Positions 10,717-22,039 of a stretch of DNA of 64,000 bases are shown here, piece after piece; position 1 is the stretch's first letter, and the number at the start of each line of letters is the position of its first letter. The position numbers were made by a program, and so were the translations under genes. The stretch lies in assembly GCA_947579665.1 (NCBI GenBank), contig OX388350.1:91903152-91967151 (forward strand), written 5' to 3'. Under the pieces are notes generated by a model, which saw only the letters and a program-made list of their open reading frames with translations, was not told the DNA's origin and made no database searches. Origin of the DNA: Sympetrum striolatum (Eukaryota > Arthropoda > Insecta > Odonata > Libellulidae).

Positions 10717-10877
10717 AACTAGTAAATGGGTGCTTGCAGACTGCAAGCAAAGAAAATAATTAAGGGATACTATCCTGAGTTATCGGTCTATATGCTATAT
10801 TTATTTTCCTTTTTAATTATGCCATTGTCTTTAGTATACATAATTTTATATCTAAGATCGAGATTCATCAAATAATA

Positions 10878-12024
10878 TCTATTATATATAGATGCTTCTC
10901 CGGATTCATTCATATATCATATATTCATATATATATATATATATAGAGAGGATACAAAGTCACAGGCTAAACCGCTAGCGTCAATGGCTTGAAATTTTTA
11001 CGACATATTGGCCATAACGTATAACCGCCAGAAAAATTGAGATTTTGAACCTCAGTGTCATGGGTTCGATTCCAGAGGGCCTCAAAGTCCCTATTTTTCC
11101 CGTTTAAATGCATTGCTTTGATTTTCGGGAATTAAAAAAAAATACTTTCCGGATAGGTATCGAATCAAAACTCACGGAGCCTATATATATGGTCATGATC
11201 TATCGAAAACATAAATGAGTTTTACGGAAAATATCCTGGGTTCGATGCTAGGTCGGGGCAAAAATCGGCCGTTTAAATTGCATTGTGGCGATTTTTAGGA
11301 TTTTTTTTGGACCCTTTTCCGATGGCATGGAAACTTGAAATTCGGCATGGAGTTGGAGATTAATAATAAATATCAGGATCGAATTTTACATATTCGCTGA
11401 TGGTCCTTGGTTCGATCTCAGAGGGCCATTTAAATTCCTCAATGCATTTCTTACGGAGATAACGGAAACAAATTATAGGAACTTCCCGGCACGATAAAGA
11501 CTTCAAACTTTGGACTAAGAAAGATTATGTGTATACAAATCAAACTGTGCATTCCCAGCTGTCAATGTGTCCTGGGTTCGACACCAGGCGTCTCTAATAT
11601 CAGTAACTGATCCGATTTTCAATAATTATTTTGAACCCTTTTCCAACAATATAGAAACTTGAAATTCGGCATGTAGATAGAGATCATAAATAACTTTCAG
11701 AAACATTTTTTAGATTTCCAAGATCGTCCTTGGTTCGAATCCAGAGAGCCATTTAAATTCGTGAACATTAGAACGTCTTTTGAGGCAGTTGTAGCCCATA
11801 TTTCTGCATGAATTTTCACACATAGTTAGAGATGGCGATGTTCTATTGTGTTGCATAGTAAGTTCAACAGTAATGACCCGGGTTCGATGCCAGACGATGG
11901 AATTTCAGCGAATTTTAAGAAAAAGTTCAATCCATTTTTTTCTAGTGATGGCCGTACCGATATGATGCCGACATGAAAATAGTGTTGTCGATCTGCTTGC
12001 AGTATGCAAGCAACATTTTACTCG
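10878..12024 (+). mobile_element. B-box Helitron unit H8 with exactly defined ends
   Basis: This plus-strand unit of 1147 bp has six B-boxes (near 11062, 11230, 11410, 11573, 11732 and 11880). It starts TCTATTATATATAGATGC and ends with hairpin GCTTGCAGTATGCAAGC, then AACATTTTA and CTCG. The flanks CAAATAATA and TAATAATAG are contiguous at 22190-22207 in the paralogous relic. The insertion is therefore exact, between A and T, with no target duplication. Confidence 0.92.
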
Positions 12025-12280
12025 TAATAATAGAATAAGTACTTCGAAGGCCTTTCACGTTCATTTTATACGGGAGTTTTGGAGTTGAGTCCTTAATGAA
12101 TACACATTCGTAAAGTTAAATTAAGGGAATAAGCCAAAGTAAAATTAGAATAAAAATCTGCATAGAATAAAAATGCGAGAAATCGATCGACGATTCGTTA
12201 CCTGTGGTATGTACTCGGTTTAGTGAAAAACATACTCCAATTGAATCCTATGGCCGCGGTGCCTGCTTCTGGGCAGATCT

Positions 12281-12469
12281 TCATATGATGATGAGGACAA
12301 TATTGACGGCGTGCTGAATGTTATCAAATATCCTTTCCGGTGACACTAACACCCTGATATTTTCTGAGGAACGTACTCTTCCTAGCGCGACATAAAGCTG
12401 GCAATGTGAAAACACGTCGCTTCTCAAATCAATTCCTACCTTACTAAGTTTTGGATTTTTAGTCCTCAA
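12281..12469 (-). pseudogene. Helitron Pif1-like helicase, C-terminal fragment
   Basis: The 62-codon frame encodes the end of a superfamily 1 helicase of the Pif1/RepHel type, the enzyme that unwinds DNA during rolling-circle transposition. The recognisable part is VGIDLRSDVFSHCQLYVALGRVRSSENIRV (residues about 10-40 of the frame; here only its sub-motifs matter: SHCQLYVAL and GRVRSSENI), matching helicase motif VI. Family members usually have SHGQ and ALSR, so the C and second G are unusual. They are shared with the other copy at 22440-22650. No Rep domain or upstream helicase motifs remain. Confidence 0.82.
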
Positions 12470-12479
12470 TGAATATATA

Positions 12480-14318
12480 AGGTCGAAGGTTTCCGCGGCG
12501 ATCGGCTGATTCCGAGGTATCTCTTTCGGGATTCCACCGCGATGAATGTAGCAGCTGCGAAAACGACGTTTTAATGTGCATTCGTAAAAGTAAATTAAAG
12601 GAAAAAGCTTAAGAATGTTAAGTTAGAATAAAAATCTGCATAAGATAAGAATGCGGAAAATAAATAGACGATTACCTGTGTAGCATTCGGTTCATTGCAA
12701 TACATACTGCAAAATAATTATATATTCATTAAATGGCGTCTACCACGACAATGAGCTCCGTTTCTAATTAAATAAACAAATAGACAATAGGCAACGTAAT
12801 TATGTAAATAGTTTTAAATAACGTAGAAAAGGAACTTTATTCTAAAGCGCGTTTGGAGAAGATGGGAAAATAATATTCATACAATGATACATGCAAAAAT
12901 TGTTTTTACTTACGAAGAATTATCCAGCGAGCACGAGGAACAACGTAATCAGAATGTCATTCAAGGAAATCATTGTATTTTATGTGTAAATTATTGTTTT
13001 TTATTTTGACGAAAGTTGAATTACGTAATATACTACGTACTAATTGTGTACTACGTATTAATTGAAAAATCGTCGAAAAAGAACTTAATTTTAAATTCTC
13101 TTTGGAGAGGAAGACAGAATAATTATATGTAATTAAAATAGAAAAGAAGAAAAATAATAGGCATATAATAATATGCACAGAACTTACACATGAAAAGCAA
13201 TCCACCATCTACGAAGAACAACGATATCGTAACATCGTTCAATGATACCATGTATTTCCTGAATAGATATGTGTTGTTCACTTAGATGAAAGTTACAATT
13301 TCTTGATATTCAATGATAACATGGTCCTTCAAGAAAGGCGGGCAGCAATGGGTTTGGTTTCCGGTATAAGCTTTTCGGTGACAATACATCACAATGTATA
13401 TAGTACGAAAGTGAAACATACATGGAACTTTTTAGTCTGAGTTCAGCATACGATAAATATATTTGGTTAAGTGAGCTATGAAATAAAATATATTACTAAA
13501 CTATAGTGTTCGTTAAACTAATGATTTGTATTGCTTGCAGTTATGTTATTTCTAAAGACTGTTGTTGAACCTTTTAATTTACTATAATATCCCTATTTTT
13601 TAATTTATATTAATATCTATGTACTTCATTCTAGAATAATCTCACTACATACATGACTTTTACGATTATCTTCGTTGTTAATTGTCTCGTATTCTCTACA
13701 TAAACTTACGTTATCACAGCATGCATTCACTATTGATTCATTGACCGTGCAGATATCCCATGTCTATTTTGATGAAATTTAAATTTTTCAGCATTCATTA
13801 ATAACAAATATCGAAAGAAACATTTAAAATAATTAAAAATGCATCAAACCTTTATCATGGCGTATGAAAATAGGATCGTAAACAAACTTGTTTTCGATTC
13901 GAACAATGGTTGTTGCCATAGATTTAATTTTCGAAATGAGGAGAAATAAACGTAATAAATTGGCGTTCAAACCAAAATTTTGCAAATTTCGTGCAGGAAT
14001 GTTAAAATCGGTTGCAAGAAAAGTAAACTTTAATCTTTTAGACGTAATACAGACCAAGTCCCACAGCTTTACGTCTACTTTTAAACATTTTAACTAACGA
14101 AAGAAATTTGCTCTGCATGGCCATTTTTCGTTTTCCCCGTTTAAATACATTGAAAAATATAATCGTGTCTGGGCTCAATCCTTGGTCAAAATCTGGGAAT
14201 TTTCGATTTTTTCCTGACTCGACTTTCAATTATGAATCTCTTCTGAAAATTTCAGCCCTCTAGCTCGATTAAAAATGCCCAGGAATTTGTGTCAATGAGT
14301 CGGATTTGCAGCTTTATA
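12480..14318. other. interior of Helitron relic, no gene seen
   Basis: AT-rich sequence with only short chance frames. A block at 13640-14170 recurs at 23310-23870, which supports its being Helitron interior. It includes a degenerate box-like segment (gggctcaatccttgg) near 14172. Confidence 0.5.
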
Positions 14319-15639
14319 TATAGTAATGAATCCGGAGAAGCATCTATATATATTAGATACGAGTAAAATGTAGCTTGCATACTGTAAGCAGATCGGCAAC
14401 ACTAATTTCATGTCGGCATCATATCGGGAAGGCCGTCAAAAGAAAAAAAAAATGCATTGAAAATATTCTGATTATTCGCTGCAATTTATTCGTCCGGCAT
14501 CGAACCCGGGTCTTCCTGGTGATACTTACTATGCAGCACAATAGAAGATCACCATTTCTAACTATCTATGAAAATTCAAGCAGAAATATTATCTGCAACT
14601 GCCTCAAACGACGTCCTACTTTTCCCTTATATTTCTTATGAGAGAAATGTTAATGTGCTCTGACATCGAACCCAGGAATAGTGCGGTCTTCTGAAAACTG
14701 TTTTCTTAAACCAGTTTTAACCATACATCTTCCAGCCAAGCACGAACTTCCTATCATTTCGACATATCATGTAGACATATTTACCGCCCGGCATCGAACC
14801 CGGGTCCTTCTGGTAAAACTTCCTATGCAACATATAAGAAAATATTAATCTTTAACTATGTGCGAAAATTCAAGCAGATATATTGGCTGCAACTGCTTCA
14901 ATTGAAGTCTTACTCTTCCCTTATATTCCTTATGAGAGAAATGTTAAATTCCTTGCCATCGAACCCAGGAATAGAACGGTCTTATGAAAATTTTTTTCTT
15001 AAACCAATTCTTACCTTACACTTTCCGGCTAAGCACGAACTTCCTATTATTTCGAGAAGTGCATAAAAAAAAATGAAAAACAGCTCCCATGTACAGCTAA
15101 CAGCAAAAAAAAGTTACCACCCCTGACCCACCAAGAAATTCTAAGTCCAAAATTCGGGCCGGCGAGCCTTTCTCTCGAAAAGGGAGGGAGAGAAAAGAAA
15201 GATGGAGAACATGGTACGTTACGCTAGCTCGGCTCTCGCGTTTGGATGGAGAATTTTCGTTATTTATATAATGATCATTTACTACTATCCATTATCTGCC
15301 GCAACATTTGATGTGTTAACGCGTACTATTTAATTTGACGACGATCAACTGGAAGATAACTAAAGAAATGAATCGAATTGAATGCAGCATTCAAAGTCAC
15401 TCTCACTTTAATTTTCGATAACAGATTATTAAATAATTTCCAAAACAATACAAATGAATTTAACTGAATACAACATTCGGTATCAAATTAACTCACATTT
15501 CGTTTTTCGAAAATCGATCGTATAAATCACTTCCAACGATTGATTATGCTCATCAATGTGAACGAAACCAGCAACTTTTCTCTTCTTCCTAATTTCAAAT
15601 AGGCCAAAAAGCAGGATCTCGGATTCAAAAATGGCATTT

Positions 15640-15940
15640 GTCGTCAGGGGGACCGGCTGTTTATACTCACAAAACTTTTCGTGTATTCCGTAAAATATCT
15701 CAAAAATTCAATTCGGAAACAACAATAAACGACCAAAATAAGGTTTTCTATTCATTTACTCTGCTATTGGTTCTTGTCTCAATCTCGTATGACTATTATT
15801 TTTAATTTAATTTTGCAAAAGAAATGAAGCATGCAGAGACAAAAATGAACTTTACGTGCATTTCTCACGGAAATGCTTTGACTCGTCTGGGATCGAAGCA
15901 AGGACGAAGTGTCACCATTTTTTACAATATAAACACTTTC

Positions 15941-15975
<35 letters not shown>

Positions 15976-16071
15976 AATGCAATGTTCTGTAAAAAATTCA
16001 AGTCAATCGACCGAGTGGTTTTCGAGTTTTGCGGGCACAAACATACGCAGGCTGAATTTTAATATATAAGA
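15640..16071 (-). mobile_element. Helitron 5'-end fragment inside T1
   Basis: In sense it starts TCTTATATATTAAAATTCAGCC, continues with the frequent Helitron-type stretch around GTCGATTGACTTGAA, and holds one box-like gggatcgaagc motif near 15890. It resembles the fragment ending at 26036. A (TA)n lies at 15943-15971. The inner boundary is approximate. Confidence 0.65.
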
Positions 16072-19000
16072 TATGTGCATGATTCGGTAGATCACTGTAA
16101 TTTGATTGCTTTTAGACACCTTTCGTTTAACTTTCCCAATTGAAAATCTTTCTATTATCAAGAGAAATAAGTAAGGAATAAACACAAGGAAATAAAAGTG
16201 CCAAAACTTCCACACAGAAAGTCGTATAACTTTGACAAAATTATTTATTTCTTTGTGTTTAGTTACCTATGGAGTTCCTCAAAGTTAAAGCTCATTCGAT
16301 TGATTTAAATAACGAATATTCTTTTCTAGATTACCATTTCCCCTTACTCTCGTGACTACTATAGATTGTATAATCCATTGATTTGTAAAATTAAATTATC
16401 CTGATAACAACACTGTAGAAAAATTCACACAATTAGCTTCGACGCTTACTATCACTATCTTCAACATTTACATAAATACGCGATCCTCCATATGGCATGT
16501 GCCTGGAGAAAAGAAGGGAACAAAAATGTTACCTGCCCTTGAAAGGGTAGAATACCGGGAAAACTGTTAAACAGGACAAAACGAAATAGGTGGGGGAGAA
16601 GGGCAAGATAATCCTTTTGTTGCCAAACGGGAATGGAAAGGAAAAACTTTCTCGTTGGGAGAAGAGTATTTGGGTTGCAATTTGCTTGATTCATTTTGAT
16701 GTTATCTAAAATAATGTGTTCGCTAGCCTTCTCTGATATATGTTTAATTTTTAGCTCGCAATTAGAAGAATGACTCGAAGAAATAAATCTCTCATAAAGT
16801 GGGACTGCAGAGCAACAGATTAGAAATATTGTATGTTCTTCGGCCTAAAACTTACGAGATCTCACTGTTTATCTGATGTGGATTAAATGAAAATAATAAT
16901 AAATAGCTTGATGAAACCACTGTCCTAAAAATTGGATCCATGGATTCCTTATCGTTTCAAAGTAATGGCTTCCAGTAAATACTGTAGTAAATGGCCAGCG
17001 GTAGACGTCCTTTTGGTAAAATTCTCGAAATTTTATTTCTCAAAAGTTACTCCTCTCGTATTTTTAGCTATTTATTGATCAACGAATCACCTCCGAAGAG
17101 TATTACAATTTGTTTATTTCAAAGTTCTCAGTATTTTAAGAAAACCATCTTTTAATTATCAGTTATTGAAAATGATAAGACCGCTATCCGTAGATCTGTT
17201 ACTTTTGCATGACAATGGGTTAATCGAGGTCTAACCAAACCTAAGACTTGGCTAGAGGTATGAGTTTTTAGTACTCGACACAGAATGGGCAAGTTATTGC
17301 GTGTGTGTTACAGTAATGACGATTATAATTGAGTTTAAATACGTATTTAAATGACATCCTTATTTTTTATTTTATAAACCAGGTGAGATATACTAGCAAA
17401 TTTTATAAGTGAATCAAGATGAGTTTAACGTTTTGGCTATCATCAACACTGAGAGAAAAAATATATTCACTTGCTTTTGGTGTTTTTTATATTAATTTTA
17501 AAGGTTCTTAAAATCTACGAAACTAATAACTGTGTCTATCTTTTAATGGAATAAAAGAATTGAAAACCCTATACATCCAATGATAGTAATAAAAAAGAAC
17601 CAAAGGAACGCTAGTTTACGCAAATAGCTATCTCTTAAATTTTCCCGTTTTGTTGTTGATTGATTTGTAAGGATGTCCCAAAGGTTTATGAAAAACATTG
17701 GTTAGAAGAAATAGCGATAAAGGCCTGAAAAGTTGAATGTAAATATTGAGAACGTAATATTGGAATTGGCATTTTACGAAGCTTAAGTTTCTACGGGAGT
17801 GATCTTTCTATGGTTAATATATGTTTAATTCTACTGCTGAAAGCAGAGACGGTCCGAGACATGGGCAGTCTGGGAGACCGTTCCCAGTGTTTGTGTGATC
17901 TTCTCAGATCCCTTGAAGATTCTCAATGATAAAATTATACGCGTAGCTTACGGAATTTTAACGATTACACCCGGTCACAATATTTAGTTAAACTTTCTTT
18001 TATCCATTAAGTGGAACTAGTTCTAAACGTCTGCCTGCCCAGAATATAAATAATCTTCAGATTACCCCTTCCCGATGATTGTAATCAATTTCCTTCGCAA
18101 TGGATGCAGCTTTCTTTGGTTCAAGTTCTCTGAATAATTTCCTTATAGTCAAATTGATTGAAGAAGCCGTTACTTTGTGAAATAGCGTTATATAAGAAAT
18201 TTTGAATCTTTGTCCTTAGTAATTTCCGCCATTTCTTATAGTCGTTGAGCAATGACTATATTTTTACGGAAATTACATTTAGTAAAACTACTAAATCAGG
18301 CGTAATCAATTTGAGTTGCCCTTACATCGGTAACAGCCGTTTAATAATTAGAATTTAGGCTTCGTATTTTACCTTTCCTTTTTTTAATGAGAGGCCAGTT
18401 AAGTCCATCAGCCATTATCAGATACAGCACTAGAAATACTGACATCTCATACTTATTACCCATAATTACTCTTAAATAAGATGGGTAAAGCTTCCCTTCT
18501 GGGGAAATATTTCTTATTGTCAGGAGAATCTATTACTGCTGAATATTAATGCTGGTTTCATGGGCCTCGCCTATTCTTCCTTAAAACTTTTTGGTTTAAA
18601 GATAAGGAAGACATTTACGATATCTTGAAGGTGCAGAAATTTAAATGTGTGAATTCCTCGGCATTTATGATTAACTGGCGGAAGCTCTAATTATATGCAT
18701 GAATGTATGCAAATTGTATGCATATTTTTATATGCCTACGTGATTATATCCTACTAATTTTCGAAGCAAAATAAATTTACAGTGATAATAAATAATTTCG
18801 ACTATGATAGGTCTATTGTTAATGGTTTATGAATTTTGGATGTAAATGAACGATTTAGAAGTAAGTTCACATAACACCAAATGCAGTAGGTAAGGAAAAT
18901 GAAACTTGAACACTGCCACAAAAATCGGAACTTTTTCGAATGGTTGATCTCATTTACATTCTCTCTGGCTGAACCATTGAAAAAGTATTTTTCCGGTCAC

Positions 19001-20476
19001 CTTCTAACCTGCATTATTTTCTCTTAAAATGGCTTACATCGTTTTCTCAATCATGTAATTGAACCATTTTCTCAATCTTATAAACAGCCTACATCCCAGG
19101 ATCTGTGCACATCACTTCTGAGCCTGTTTACCAAATTATCTTTACATTTTTAGATGTATTGCCTTAGTGTTGAAGAGAATCAGCATTCTCTTCTTAGTAA
19201 GCATAAAATTTTCCATATCCCCATTGTTTATTTTCCTATCATCGTCTCCATGCTTTATGTAAAACATATATAAGTAATTAACTGTAACACCATTCATATT
19301 CCTTCATTGACGAACTTTTCATTATATTTCCGTCCACATCTAAGAATGGCATTTTCAAGCAATTTTCTATCTCACACAAATACCCTAAAAGATGCGTCGA
19401 ATTTTAGTCGGACTGAAAACGTATCCTGTCACCACTGCATGGAAGACCCTTTTTCTTTCCTCTCTCACCCCCACGGAGAAGCCACCTTTGTTTCGTCGAG
19501 AAGGCCGGTATGAATGGCACTCATATACCGTTATGTAGACGAAAACAAGGAGAGCAGAAATAGCACCAAAGGGGACTGACCGCTGAAATCCGTAGTAGCA
19601 GATTTAAATTTATTATTCATGCATGAGTGCATTACGTGTATATTTTAAAAATGGAGTTGTTATGTCTAAAATTGTTGGCTCATACCTTTTTCCAATGTTG
19701 AAATTATTAATCGTTTTAGCATTCAAACATTTATTACGGAGAAGGTGTAAATGAAAGGAATTAAATAATTAGAAGTATATTATTCAATTCTTTTGGTGCT
19801 TGACTCGACTCTGCGCGACTAGTCCTTCTGATTTAATTATTCAAAAGAAATGTTCGCACATACAATATAAAGCGGTTTGTTAAAAGACTACAGGTTCGAT
19901 AGTAGTAAGTCCTAAACGACCGGAGCCCTCGGCTGAGTATCCTTCAAGAATATAACTCTGTATAGACAATAATTATTTGATATATTCCTTAGCTGTGATT
20001 TACATGACGAAATACGCGACAACATGACCCTATTCTCAACGATAATGATTTTCGCAGCCCGATGGCGAAAAGATTATTGCGAGATTATAGCGAGGACAGA
20101 TGGCCTATACTGATATCATCTCACATAAAGTATAAAGTGTGCTACTATTTAAATTATTTAAATCAAAATTCCCTGCAAATGTAAATGGCGTCCAAACAAT
20201 GTGGCGACTTTCACAAATTCGTTTTCAATGAAAAATAGCAACTTATTTCCTATTTGAATTCCACTATCACATATCATTATTTTTAATAGCAGGTATTGTT
20301 TCATTATTACCCCATTTTTATTCTTATTACATTTTTTTAATTTCCCCTTCTTCCGTTGACCTAATTTACAGTAGTTCATATTCTCTTAATTATCGTATCA
20401 TAATCTTTACGAAAACGATCATCCTGCGGGCATGTGGAGCATTAACTGAAATAACCAATTTCATTCTAAATCTGCA

Positions 20477-20791
20477 TTGATGGAATATTTTATTTTAGGA
20501 GGAGATATGAGCAGCCAAAGTAATTCATGTCCAATATTTTATGAAGAAGAGCGAATTACGCTTGAGATTCAAGCCGATTTAACGAAATACGAATTTAATA
20601 CTTTCATAATACAATACTACTTCTACCGCAGCAAAAGCAATGACTTTCAGCAATTATTTATAAAATATATATCATCACAAAAGCCTTCAAAACGTGCCAG
20701 GCATAAAGAGGAAGACGAAAAGCGCGCTCAAAACAGAGAATCTGAAAGACTCGCCCTTCTCGAGTTATGCTGGTTGCATCGAAGGTGGTAA
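20477..20791 (+). CDS. hypothetical 104-residue protein at the T1 right end
   Basis: I do not recognise this protein. The frame reads from 20477 to a stop codon that lies within the inner edge of the right terminal repeat of T1. The C-terminal third is strongly charged and probably helical, with KEEDEKRAQNRESERLALLE from about residue 75. There is no signal peptide or membrane segment. The copy in T2 (about 49812-50125) has lost it through at least two nonsense changes. It could be the last exon of the missing T1 protein, captured host sequence, or chance. No promoter evidence was seen. Confidence 0.35.
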   Translation: MMEYFILGGDMSSQSNSCPIFYEEERITLEIQADLTKYEFNTFIIQYYFYRSKSNDFQQLFIKYISSQKPSKRARHKEEDEKRAQNRESERLALLELCWLHRRW

Positions 20792-21172
20792 CTTTTTTAT
20801 GCTGCTAGCTGTACTTTAAAGGGCAGATCTTTGCATCGTCCTAGCATCGAACCCAGGATATTTTTTGTGGAAGTCATTGATGTTTTCAATAGTCCAAGAC
20901 CATAAGTATAGGCACCTTGAGTTTTATTTTTCTAACTATCCGGAAAGTATTTTTTTTTAATTCCCGAAAATCACGGCAATGCATTTAAACGGGAAAAATC
21001 GGGACTTTGGGGCCCTCTGGAATCGAACCTATTACACTGAGGATCAAAGTCGCTTTTTTCCTGGGGGTTTCACGTTATGGCCAATACGTCATAAAAATAT
21101 CAAGGCAATGACGCTTTTAGTTTAGCCTGTGAATTTGTATCCTATCTATATACCTACATAGCTATATAGCTA

Positions 21173-22036
21173 CGAGTAAAATGTAGCTTGCATACTGCAA
21201 GCAAATCGACAACACTAATTTCATGTCGGCATCATATCGGGAAGGCAGTTTTAACCATACATATTCCAGCCAAGCACGAACTTCCTATCATTTCGATAAG
21301 TGCATCAAAAAAATAATGATATAATAACCCTATGTATTTTAAACGGGAGACATATTTACCACCCGGCATCGAACCCGGGTCTTTCTGGTGAAACTTCCTA
21401 TGCAACATAATAGAAAATATTAATCTTTAACTATGTGCGAAAATTCAAGCAGAAATATTGGCTGCAACTGCCTCAATCGAAGTCTTACTTTTCCCTTATA
21501 TTCCTTATGAGAGAAATGTTAATGTGCTCTGGCAGCGAACCCAGGAATATTACGGTCTTATGAAAATTTTTTTCTTAAACCAATTCTCACCTTACACATT
21601 CCGGCTAAGCACGAATTTCCTATTATTTCGAGAAGCGCGTCAAAAAAAAAATGAAAAACAGCTCCCATGTATTTTAAAGGGCAGTTCTTTGCATCGTCCT
21701 AGCATCGAACCTAGGATATTTTTTGTAAAAGTCATTGATGTTTTCGAAAGTCCAAGACCACAAGTATAAGCACCTTGATTTTTATTTCTCTACCTATCCG
21801 GAAAGTATTTTTTTTAAATTTCCGAAAATCACGGCAATGCATTTAAACGGGAAAAATCGGGACTTTGGGGCCCTCTGGAATCGAACCTATGACACTAAGG
21901 ATCAAAGTCGCTTTTTTCCTGGGGGTTTCACGTTATGGCCAATACGTCAAAACATTTCAAGGCAATGACCCTTGTAGTTTAGCCTGTGAATTTGTATCCT
22001 ATCTATATAGCTATATAGCTGTATAGCTATATATAT
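21173..22036 (-). mobile_element. B-box Helitron unit H10, internally deleted
   Basis: The 3' hairpin and CTCG end are followed by a deletion joining the first monomer to a later one at about 21245. Four boxes remain (near 21368, 21535, 21707 and 21879), and the second of these is changed to gcagcgaaccc. The 5' side abuts the CTAG end of the relic at 22040. Confidence 0.8.
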
Positions 22037-22039
22037 GAA

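Larger units (their letters stand above)
10719..14357 (-). mobile_element. larger Helitron relic with helicase remnant, copy 1
   Basis: The 3' end is canonical: hairpin GCTTGCAGTCTGCAAGC, tail ACCCATTTA, then CTAG (10719-10722). The relic is split by unit H8 (10878-12024) and resumes at 12025. A Pif1-type helicase C-terminus is retained at 12281-12469. From 12480 to 14318 no open frame of note is seen, although 13640-14170 is paralogous to 23310-23870. The far end reads CTATATATAAAGCTGC in sense, like a Helitron 5' end, followed by the ggagaagc cap. Confidence 0.75.
15094..20811. mobile_element. large TIR element T1, 5718 bp, TA duplication
   Basis: Ends begin CAGCTAACAGCA and are inverted over about 30 bp. 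TA duplications sit at 15092-15093 and 20812-20813 inside a Helitron monomer whose sequence continues across. TA duplication and a CAG start suggest a Tc1/mariner-like relation, but no transposase was found. Inside are a Helitron 5' fragment (about 15640-16071), a 104-codon frame at the right end, and otherwise AT-rich sequence without recognisable genes. A shorter copy (T2) is at 45648-50142. Confidence 0.82.
14360..21170 (-). mobile_element. B-box Helitron unit H9, split by a TIR element
   Basis: The 3' end is at 14360, exactly two bases (TA) from the 5' cap of the preceding element. Four monomers precede 15093. The body then resumes at 20814 with the fifth and sixth boxes (near 20848 and 21023). 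The intervening 5.7 kb is the TIR element T1. Second subfamily. Confidence 0.84.

Noticed and set aside
16461..16694. Minus-strand frame conserved between T1 and T2 (ALLPHLFRFVLFNSFPGILPF-type peptide, also at 45872-46129)
   Set aside because: The DNA is conserved throughout this region and small indels shift the flanking frames, so the shared peptide is no evidence of coding.
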